From contig JAQVWG010000007.1 of NCBI GenBank assembly GCA_028698585.1, forward strand, positions 1-58,038: 58,038 nt of DNA, in the 5' to 3' direction. Both the position numbers and the translations under genes were made by a program. Shown one piece after another: positions 1 through 7,168 of the stretch (its first letter is position 1; the number at the start of each line of letters is the position of its first letter). The notes under the pieces were generated by a model. The model had not been told where the DNA came from. It saw only the letters and a program-made list of their open reading frames with translations, and did not search any database. The DNA is from Clostridia bacterium. Its GTDB lineage: Bacteria > Bacillota > Clostridia > Christensenellales > CAG-314.

Positions 1-281
1 TACTGTGGCAATAATTAATGGAACTTTTCTGACGCTACCTACATGTATAATAAGTATCATTAATTCGCGATAATGGAACTATTCTGAAATGCTTCTATAA
101 TTCAGTTTAGTTTGGTGGTTTTTTATGCTCAAACAATAAGGTGAGCGTAATATGCGAAAATCACTCCCACCCTTAAAGATGTTAAATTGAACATAACTTT
201 ACCCACCGAAATATCGACAATATATAGGGCGAATTATGTAATATGCTGTACTACCGATAAGTAATTGAACAACACTCACAT

Positions 282-731
282 CTACTCTACGTATGCTAAC
301 ATATTTCCCAATGGAATCTTAAAACCAATTGACTTGTACATTTCAACATCACAGTTTGCACATCCGACCGTCAGAGAGCATACCTCGCTTTTTTCATATG
401 CATAAGCTACAAGCTTTCGTGCTATTCCTTTATGCCGAAAATCTGGCAAGATAAAAAAATCCTCAAATATACCTGCCTTTTCGTAATTATAAGTGGAATA
501 GGTAAAACATATTGAGCAACAGGCAACTAATGATTCCCCACAAATGCAACCATAAAAATGAATATGTCCCTGTTCTATAGCTTCGCGTAAACTTATAATA
601 TTCCCGTCCGTGGGAAGTTGTTCACCGATTTCTAATTTTTATGCCTGTTGTAACCTTTTTATCTCCTCAAAATAAGCAGTATTAACTTCGAAAAATTCCA
701 TAGATAATTCTTTTAGTTTTGATTCAGCCAT
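282..731 (-). pseudogene. GNAT-family N-acetyltransferase gene interrupted by an in-frame stop
   Basis: Read on the minus strand, an ATG at 731 with a good ribosome site (GGAGG eight bases upstream) opens a 149-codon frame ending at 282. It has one in-frame TAA at 639-641 (codon 31) and no frameshift. Everything downstream of the stop reads as a GNAT fold: an acetyl-CoA-binding beta4/alpha3 segment (FEDFFILPDFRHKGIARKL) followed by a YKSIGFK motif typical of the C-terminal strand. No suitable restart codon follows the stop, so the product would be truncated. Single-base change from GAA or CAA would restore it. A sequencing error is possible. The acceptor substrate cannot be read from the sequence. 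Confidence 0.75.
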
Positions 732-752
732 AGTATTTCCTCCATTTATTAA

Positions 753-923
753 GTGATGCAGTGCTATGTACTGTGACGTCGCTCATTTCACCCACTGTGA
801 TGTATACGGCTATCAGTCTCCCACGTCAGTGTATTCCATCTCACATACCGAAGGCGTGCATTACAGACGAAATCTGTATCACGCACGAAGTGTGCGTCGC
901 GTTCCTTACATGGAACGCATCAC
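753..923. repeat. Run of short stem-loops enclosed by an inverted repeat
   Basis: GTGATGC at 753-759 and GCATCAC at 917-923 form an outer inverted repeat. Inside it lie successive perfect small hairpins: ACAGA/TCTGT (863-877), ACGCAC/GTGCGT (881-897) and GCGTTCC/GGAACGC (899-918), with weaker ones to the left. The block sits in the 5' region of the interrupted acetyltransferase gene. The small reading frames across it have no protein-like character. Whether it is a structured leader, a mobile-cassette end or a repeat family is not decidable here. Confidence 0.55.
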
Positions 924-1700
924 TCATAATAAATCGTGGCACAATTTATTATGATAATTCTCACCATCACGGATAAATTATATCATATTTATGTCGAAAT
1001 CTCAAATTGGTATATAGGCAAAAAACAAATAAAAACCAAAAACGCAAAAAAGCCTCTCAAAAAGTTCTTTGGGTTCTGGCATGCGCTTGTCTTGTGATAC
1101 AAGTCGGTGTCGCTTCTCATGATTCTCAAGGTATTACTGACAGATTCATCATTCTATGCTTATGATAAGAAGTACTGTGTCCTATTCGACTAACAGCAAT
1201 CAGTTACTTAGATATGTTATCAAACAACCGAGATAGTCAACGGTATTACTTAACAACAGCATTCGGTTGGGTGTAACTGAGTCCAGCCTTGCATTGTGTT
1301 TTTGACCATAGGTGTATTCTGTCACTCATTGTGCTATGTGATATAGTAATTCTGCGAAAAGCGATACTTATCGTATGCCACTCTTTATAACTATCAATGG
1401 TGGAATAATCAGTAACCAATAGATTTCGTTGCAAGTTGGTGTGTTCCTGTTTATTGTTGTGTTAAATTATAAGCGTACTAGACACACTCACAATTCACAA
1501 TATAGGTGCAATGTACATACTTATTACGTAAGGTATCGGGTGTATAGATACACTTCCGTCAACGATAATAGTGCAGTACCCGAACCGCGCTCGACCTAAT
1601 GGAGCGTATTAACTAATAATTATTCACAGGTAATGATTGGGAAATGTGATAATGCGCTAATTGAATGTATAAACATACACGCTATTTAATAGTGAAAAAT
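924..1700. other. Intergenic stretch, no recognised feature
   Basis: About 780 bases between the hairpin block and the nrdD promoter. No convincing gene, RNA or terminator is seen; the short frames on either strand lack ribosome sites and protein-like composition. Confidence 0.5.
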
Positions 1701-1726
1701 TACTGTATTGTTAACTCAAAATAGTG

Positions 1727-1780
1727 TTGACAACACAACATATAGAGTGATACTCTCGTATAGAACACAATATATAGTAT
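1727..1780 (+). promoter_or_regulatory. nrdD promoter with two NrdR-type boxes
   Basis: A perfect -35 (TTGACA, 1727-1732) is followed after 16 bases by GATACT (1749-1754). Two sequences match the NrdR consensus ACACWATATATWGTGT: ACACAACATATAGAGT at 1733-1748 (14 of 16) and ACACAATATATAGTAT at 1765-1780 (15 of 16). Their starts are 32 bp apart, about three helical turns, which is the usual arrangement for paired NrdR boxes. The first lies between -35 and -10, the second just downstream, so NrdR binding would block transcription. NrdR itself is not in the window. Confidence 0.75.
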
Positions 1781-1809
1781 TATGGGCTCAACGCCTAGTG
1801 GAGAAGAAG

Positions 1810-4179
1810 ATGTTTAGAGTACGCAAGAGGGATGATAAGATAGTTGATTTTGACATCAGCAAGATAGTCAAGGCAATAGAGAAAACATTCATAGCAAGAC
1901 AAGCCAATTACAATGATGACATACTTAATATGTTAGCACTGCGTGTCGCAGCTGATTTTGACAAAAAGATAATAGACGGCATAGTGTCCGTCGAAGATAT
2001 ACAGGATAGCGTAGAAGTGGTGTTGATACAGGCTGGCTATGTAGATGTCGCCAAGAGTTACATTCTCTATCGTAAGATTCGAGAGAATGCTCGTAATCTC
2101 AGCACAACGCTACTCAACTATAAGGATTTAGTCAACAACTATGTCAAGATTGAGGACTGGCGCGTCAAGGAGAACTCCACTGTCACATATTCTGTAGGTG
2201 GACTCATTCTCAATAACTCTGGCGCTATCACTGCCAACTACTGGCTGTCTGAGGTGTATGATGACGATATAGAGAGAGCGCATAAGGAAGCAGACATTCA
2301 CATACACGACCTATCTATGTTGACTGGTTACTGTGCCGGTTGGTCGCTTAAACAGTTGATTAAGGACGGCTTAGGTGGTGTGGTTGGCAAGATAACTAGT
2401 CTACCATCCTCTCATTTGTCCACTCTGTGCAACCAAATGGTCAATTTTCTAGGTATAATGCAGAATGAGTGGGCAGGTGCACAGGCTTTTTCCTCTTTTG
2501 ATACCTACCTCGCACCCTTCGTTAAGGCAGACAACCTGTCATATAAGGATGTTAAACAATGCATACAGTCTTTCATCTATGGGGTTAACACGCCCAGCAG
2601 GTGGGGAACTCAAGCGCCCTTTACCAATATAACGCTCGACTGGGTGGTGCCGAGTGACCTGGCCGAACTCAACGCTATTGTGGGTGGCAAGGAGATGGAT
2701 TTCAAGTATAAGGACTGCGCCCAAGAAATGGCTATGATTAATAAGGCATTCATTGATATTATGCTTGAGGGAGACGCCAACGGCAGAGGTTTCCAGTATC
2801 CAATACCTACATATTCTATTACTAAAGACTTCGACTGGTCGGAAACTGAGAATAATAAACTGTTGTTCGAGATGACTGCCAAGTACGGAACACCGTACTT
2901 TAGCAACTACATCAATAGCGATATGGAGCCAAGTGATGTGCGCAGTATGTGTTGTAGGCTCAGACTAGACTTGAGAGAACTGCGTAAGAAGTCCGGCGGA
3001 TATTTTGGCAGTGGCGAGAGTACCGGCAGTATCGGTGTCGTGACTATCAATATGCCCAAGATTGCCTATCTGTCTAAGGACGAGGATGAGTTCTATCAGC
3101 GCTTGACTCATATGATGGATATTTCGGCACGCTCATTGAAGGTTAAGAGAGACACCATCACTACGTTACTTAATGCTGGTCTGTATCCATACACCAAGAG
3201 ATACCTAGGTAGTTTTGACAACCACTTCTCGACAATAGGATTATTAGGCATGAATGAAGCCTGTCTTAATGCCAAGTGGATAGGTCAAGACCTCACACAT
3301 AAAGTAAGTCAAGAGTTTACCAAGAACGTACTCAATTTCATGCGGAATAAGTTGAGCGATTATCAGGAGTTGTACGGCGATTTATATAACCTTGAGGCTA
3401 CGCCGGCAGAGTCTACATCCTATCGCCTTGCCAAGCACGATAAGAAGAAGTATCCCGATATTATCACTGCGTCGAGTAATGATTCAAGGCCATATTATAC
3501 CAATAGCTCGCACTTGCCCGTCGGTTATACCGATGACATTTTCACTGCTCTTGATATTCAAGATGAATTACAGCAGTTGTATACGTCAGGCACTGTTTTC
3601 CACGTTTTCTTGGGACAGAAACTGCCCGACTGGCGTTCTGCAGCTAATTTGGTCAAGAAAATTGCTGAGAATTATAGATTGCCATACTACACGTTGTCGC
3701 CCACATACTCTGTCTGTGCTCAGCACGGTTACCTAGAGGGAGAACATTTCGTATGTCCGATCTGTGATTCCAAGACAGAGGTGTATAGTAGAATTACAGG
3801 TTATTATCGTCCTGTGCAGAACTGGAATGACGGTAAGAGAGAGGAGTTCGAACATCGCAGAGTATATACTGTGGAGTCGTCCACACTAAAGGGCAAGAGT
3901 GTTACATCTCAACAGAAGTGTGATACTCAGAAGGTAGATTTTGGCAAGCCCATGCTCTTTACCTCTCCAACCTGTCCCAACTGTAAGATGGCCAAAATGA
4001 TGTTGGACAGAGCAGGCATTGATTACCAGTTGGTTGACGCAGAAGTGGACAGGGACACCACTATTAAATACAAGGTGAGTAAGGCTCCGACACTGCTTGT
4101 TCCGTTGAGTGATCATATTGAGCGATATGATAATGCCAGCGAAATTAAGAGATATATTGAGTCTGCGAGGGCATCATAG
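1810..4179 (+). CDS. nrdD: Anaerobic (class III) ribonucleoside-triphosphate reductase with C-terminal redoxin domain
   Basis: Makes deoxyribonucleotides from ribonucleoside triphosphates without oxygen, using a glycyl radical. The ATG at 1810 is chosen because GGAG lies six bases upstream and because an upstream in-frame TTG at 1708 falls before the promoter and NrdR boxes; product 789 residues. Domains in order: ATP-cone (about 3-95), catalytic barrel with ADIHIHDL and the MCCRLRLD active-site cysteine region plus FGSGESTGSIG, a zinc site with Cys636 and a CPIC pair near 649-652, the glycyl-radical motif RITGYYRPVQNWNDGK (Gly about 664), and a glutaredoxin/thioredoxin-like domain from about 713 with CPNC at 722-725. 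The fused redoxin fits NrdD types reduced by redoxins rather than formate. The trxB-like gene overlaps its stop codon by one base. Confidence 0.95.
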   Translation: MFRVRKRDDKIVDFDISKIVKAIEKTFIARQANYNDDILNMLALRVAADFDKKIIDGIVSVEDIQDSVEVVLIQAGYVDVAKSYILYRKIRENARNLSTTLLNYKDLVNNYVKIEDWRVKENSTVTYSVGGLILNNSGAITANYWLSEVYDDDIERAHKEADIHIHDLSMLTGYCAGWSLKQLIKDGLGGVVGKITSLPSSHLSTLCNQMVNFLGIMQNEWAGAQAFSSFDTYLAPFVKADNLSYKDVKQCIQSFIYGVNTPSRWGTQAPFTNITLDWVVPSDLAELNAIVGGKEMDFKYKDCAQEMAMINKAFIDIMLEGDANGRGFQYPIPTYSITKDFDWSETENNKLLFEMTAKYGTPYFSNYINSDMEPSDVRSMCCRLRLDLRELRKKSGGYFGSGESTGSIGVVTINMPKIAYLSKDEDEFYQRLTHMMDISARSLKVKRDTITTLLNAGLYPYTKRYLGSFDNHFSTIGLLGMNEACLNAKWIGQDLTHKVSQEFTKNVLNFMRNKLSDYQELYGDLYNLEATPAESTSYRLAKHDKKKYPDIITASSNDSRPYYTNSSHLPVGYTDDIFTALDIQDELQQLYTSGTVFHVFLGQKLPDWRSAANLVKKIAENYRLPYYTLSPTYSVCAQHGYLEGEHFVCPICDSKTEVYSRITGYYRPVQNWNDGKREEFEHRRVYTVESSTLKGKSVTSQQKCDTQKVDFGKPMLFTSPTCPNCKMAKMMLDRAGIDYQLVDAEVDRDTTIKYKVSKAPTLLVPLSDHIERYDNASEIKRYIESARAS

Positions 4180-5087
4180 TGTACGATGTTATTGTAATAG
4201 GTGGTGGCACTGCGGGACTAACCTGCGCACTGTACTCAGTTCGCAATGGTAAGAGCGTGCTGGTACTCGAAAAAGAGAATGTCGGTGGACAGATTGCTTA
4301 CTCTCCCAAGGTGGAGAATTATCCCTCCATTCAGCAGATAAGCGGACAGGATTTTGCTGATAATCTGTTCAATCAAGTGTTATCACTGGGTGTGGCACTG
4401 GAACTGGAAACAGTGGAGAGAGTAATCAAGAACGATAAACTATTCACTGTGCAGACTGACTACAACACATATACAGCCAAGAGTATTGTAATAGCTGTCG
4501 GCGTTAAACACAAGCACCTGCCATTCGAGAGAGGGGGTAGACTCCTAGACGGAGTGTCTTACTGCGCTATATGTGACGGTGCATTCTATAAAGGGCAGGA
4601 TGTTTCCCTGGTGGGTGACGGAAACACGGCATTACAATACATTCTTCTATTGGCTAACTACTGCAATAGAGTAACGGTGTTTACATTGTTTGATAAGTTT
4701 TTCGGTGATACCTGTCTAGAAAAATTAGTTAGTGCAAGGCGCAACGTTGAGATTAAACACAATACATGTCTATTATCCTATGTCGGCGAAGATAAACTAA
4801 GTGGATTTACCTATCGAAATCAAGATGGAAAGGTATGTACTTACAATACAGATGCATTGTTCGTGGCTATTGGGCAGGTGGCAGACAATAAGATATTTGC
4901 AGACCTTGTAAAACTAGACCAAGAAGGATTTATTGTAGCTATGGAAGACTGCAGAACAACGTGTGAAGGAATATTCGTAGCAGGGGACTGCCGTACAAAA
5001 AAAATCAGGCAACTCACCACTGCGACAAGTGACGGCGCAATTGCAGCGATGAATGCCTGCGACTATATTGAGCACCTAGGACAGTAG
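4179..5087 (+). CDS. trxB: Thioredoxin reductase-like flavoprotein
   Basis: A 302-residue FAD disulfide reductase that probably reduces the redoxin domain of the NrdD encoded immediately upstream. Starts at GTG, sharing one base with the nrdD TAG stop, with GAGG about nine bases upstream. Visible are the FAD motif GGGTAGL (8-14), the redox pair CAIC (Cys129, Cys132) and a C-terminal VAGDCR. The second nucleotide-binding site keeps GDGNTA (146-151), but the HRRxxxR motif that reads the NADPH 2'-phosphate is replaced by a segment around FTLFDKFF. Known clostridial relatives without this motif take electrons from ferredoxin or use other donors, so the electron donor is uncertain. Length is normal for the family. 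Confidence 0.88.
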   Translation: MYDVIVIGGGTAGLTCALYSVRNGKSVLVLEKENVGGQIAYSPKVENYPSIQQISGQDFADNLFNQVLSLGVALELETVERVIKNDKLFTVQTDYNTYTAKSIVIAVGVKHKHLPFERGGRLLDGVSYCAICDGAFYKGQDVSLVGDGNTALQYILLLANYCNRVTVFTLFDKFFGDTCLEKLVSARRNVEIKHNTCLLSYVGEDKLSGFTYRNQDGKVCTYNTDALFVAIGQVADNKIFADLVKLDQEGFIVAMEDCRTTCEGIFVAGDCRTKKIRQLTTATSDGAIAAMNACDYIEHLGQ

Positions 5088-5093
5088 AGCTGA

Positions 5094-5783
5094 TTAATAT
5101 CCTCTTAGGTACACATTATCAATAGTTTTACTTAATAAGCGCTTGTATTCGAGCGCTTGTTCCATATCTACGGCAGTTAATCCACTCTGAATACAATTAC
5201 CAACATCAATAAACTTCTGTAAATACAACTTATCTACGCCAGTAAGCCAGTCAGATAATTCCATAATATCCTCTGTGTTATGTAACTGGAGCACGAGAGT
5301 TGTTCTTAACTCGTAAGGTATGGCCCCCAACTTGAGTAACTCAATGCTTGCGTTAATATTAGATATATCTACACTTGCACCAGCAGTTAAGCTGTACTTA
5401 CTAGTGCAATTCTTGATATCCATTGCTACGTAGTCCAATAAGTCTGTTTTAATCAGTTGATTGAGCATTCTGGGGTTAGAACCATTTGTATCTAGCTTGA
5501 CCTTGACACCCAGTTGTTTGACACGCTGAATGAATACAGGTAAATCAGCATTGAGTGTGGGCTCTCCACCACTAATGCACAGGGCATCTATACAATTACG
5601 GCGCAGTTTAAGGTAATCTAATACTGATTCTATTGTGATGTTAGGTTGACTAGTGTGGTCGCATACCAGATGCGCATTATGGCAGAATGGACAACGGTAA
5701 TTGCACCCACCAAGGAATATTGTGCAGGCTGTATATCTGTCGAAGTCTACTAATGAGAGTTTTTCCATACCGCATATATGCAT
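5094..5783 (-). CDS. nrdG: Anaerobic ribonucleotide reductase activating protein (radical SAM)
   Basis: Radical-SAM enzyme that installs the glycyl radical in NrdD; 4Fe-4S ligands are in CNYRCPFC. Gene is convergent with trxB, six bases separating the stops. The open frame extends upstream to a TTG at 5819, but that TTG is the -35 box of the promoter. The family's N-terminus (M-x-I-x-G-x-x-K-x-S-L-V-D) matches best from ATG 5783 (MHICGMEKLSLVDF), giving 229 residues. No Shine-Dalgarno precedes it and the predicted transcription start is only one or two bases away, so translation may be leaderless; ATG 5768 is an alternative. Further motifs: CISGGEPTLN (SAM-binding GGE) and KLDTNG. Confidence 0.92.
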   Translation of the reverse strand: MHICGMEKLSLVDFDRYTACTIFLGGCNYRCPFCHNAHLVCDHTSQPNITIESVLDYLKLRRNCIDALCISGGEPTLNADLPVFIQRVKQLGVKVKLDTNGSNPRMLNQLIKTDLLDYVAMDIKNCTSKYSLTAGASVDISNINASIELLKLGAIPYELRTTLVLQLHNTEDIMELSDWLTGVDKLYLQKFIDVGNCIQSGLTAVDMEQALEYKRLLSKTIDNVYLRGY

Positions 5784-5791
5784 ACAACTAC

Positions 5792-5819
5792 ATTTTAACA
5801 ATTTTTGACATAATGTCAA
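5792..5819 (-). promoter_or_regulatory. nrdG promoter
   Basis: On the minus strand TTGACA (5819-5814), 16-base spacer, TAAAAT (5797-5792). The expected start of transcription is about 5785, practically at the nrdG ATG (5783). Confidence 0.65.
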
Positions 5820-5867
5820 TTCTTTTTAAGGTGCATTAAACAAAGTGTACATTTTTGGGCTATTCCC

Positions 5868-5896
5868 TTGTTTTTTGCACGGATATAGGCTAGAAT
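5868..5896 (+). promoter_or_regulatory. Promoter of the dehydrogenase-polA-coaE operon
   Basis: TTGTTT (5868-5873), 17-base spacer, TAGAAT (5891-5896), then AGAGGTG as ribosome site before the GTG at 5918. Divergent from the nrdG promoter. Confidence 0.65.
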
Positions 5897-5917
5897 AAAT
5901 GTAAGAGGTGATAATTA

Positions 5918-7168
5918 GTGGTTAAGATAGCAATCCTTGGCATAGGCAAAAGAGGTCAAAAGTACGGCAATATTGCAAGCAAACTTAAGAATGTTAGCAT
6001 AGTTGCGCTGTGCGAATCGAAGGAGCAGTTCTTGAACGCATATGCGCAGAAATGGGGCGTAGACAAGTCTAATTGTTATACTAGTGACAGCCAGTTTTTT
6101 GGCGAGGGCAAGTTGGCAGACGCTGTGTTCATTTGCACGCAAGACCGTGACCACTATCGACACGCCGTATTAGCACTTAATAAGGGATACCACGTACTGC
6201 TAGAGAAACCCGTTTCGCCCAACTATGACGAATGTGTCGAAATAGCTCGGTTAGCTAAACAAAAAAATCTACAAGTAGTAGTATGCCATGTTCTGCGCTA
6301 CTCACCATTCTATGTAGCAATTAAGAAAGCCATAGATGACGGTTTAATAGGTGATGTGGTTCATATTAATCACACCGAGAATGTAGGTTACTGGCACTTC
6401 GCTCATTCATACGTTAGGGGTAATTGGCGTAAAGAATCAGAGAGTAGTCCGAGCATTCTGGCCAAGTGCTGTCATGACCTAGATATGATATACTGGTGGT
6501 CAGGCAAAAAGGCCGTGACGGTTTCAAGTTATGGTAGACTTGATTTTTTTACCTCCAAGAACAGACCTGTAGACGCGCCATCCCATTGTGTGGACGGCTG
6601 TGATTATAGCGTCAAATGTCCATATTATGCGCCAAACATTTACTATCGCATAACTAGACACACTTTACCCAAAATGATAGTAAATGCTTTTTTAGTAACT
6701 GATAGTCCACACCCTACACTAAGGGAGATTAAGGATAAATTAGCCACATCACCCTATGGCAGATGTGTTTTTGCATGCGATAATGACGTTATGGAAGAGC
6801 AAGTGGTCAACCTCGTTCTTCAAGACGGAGTAACTGCAACATTGAATATGACTGCTTTTTCTAAGAGAATGTATCGTAAGACGCATATATATGGAACTAA
6901 AGGCGAGATATATGGCAATGATACTGACGGCGCGTTTACCATCAACACATTCGGTGGTCAATCTCGTAGAATTAGGACAAGTCGCAAGTCCATATCCATT
7001 CATGGCAGTTGTGACAGCAATACTGTCAAACAGTTCATAGCGCTATTAGATGGTCAATCTACGCACCAGGGACTTACATTTATAGATACCACACTCCAAA
7101 GCCATTTAGTAGCCACCTATGCCGAGAGAGCGCGCAAGAGCGGACTAACGGAGCAGATTAATGAGTGA
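5918..7168 (+). CDS. Gfo/Idh/MocA-family NAD(P)-dependent oxidoreductase
   Basis: A 416-residue member of the glucose-fructose oxidoreductase/inositol dehydrogenase family. The Rossmann motif GIGKRG (8-13) and the family EKP (96-98) are clear, and CCHDLDMIYWW (184-194) matches the region carrying the catalytic histidine. Residues 224-234 hold a C-x3-C-x5-C cluster, followed by YYAPNIYY, a feature of a subgroup annotated as sugar or cyclitol dehydrogenases. GTG start with AGAGGTG about nine bases upstream. It overlaps polA by eight bases, so the two are translated from one message; the pairing with DNA repair is not explained. Substrate unknown. Confidence 0.85.
   Translation: MVKIAILGIGKRGQKYGNIASKLKNVSIVALCESKEQFLNAYAQKWGVDKSNCYTSDSQFFGEGKLADAVFICTQDRDHYRHAVLALNKGYHVLLEKPVSPNYDECVEIARLAKQKNLQVVVCHVLRYSPFYVAIKKAIDDGLIGDVVHINHTENVGYWHFAHSYVRGNWRKESESSPSILAKCCHDLDMIYWWSGKKAVTVSSYGRLDFFTSKNRPVDAPSHCVDGCDYSVKCPYYAPNIYYRITRHTLPKMIVNAFLVTDSPHPTLREIKDKLATSPYGRCVFACDNDVMEEQVVNLVLQDGVTATLNMTAFSKRMYRKTHIYGTKGEIYGNDTDGAFTINTFGGQSRRIRTSRKSISIHGSCDSNTVKQFIALLDGQSTHQGLTFIDTTLQSHLVATYAERARKSGLTEQINE

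Noticed and set aside
761-976. Small coding frames over the hairpin block
   Set aside because: No ribosome site, low-complexity residues dictated by inverted repeats.
1708-1809. 34-residue N-terminal extension of NrdD from TTG
   Set aside because: It would span the promoter and both NrdR boxes, lacks a ribosome site, and the ATP-cone begins at the ATG 1810.
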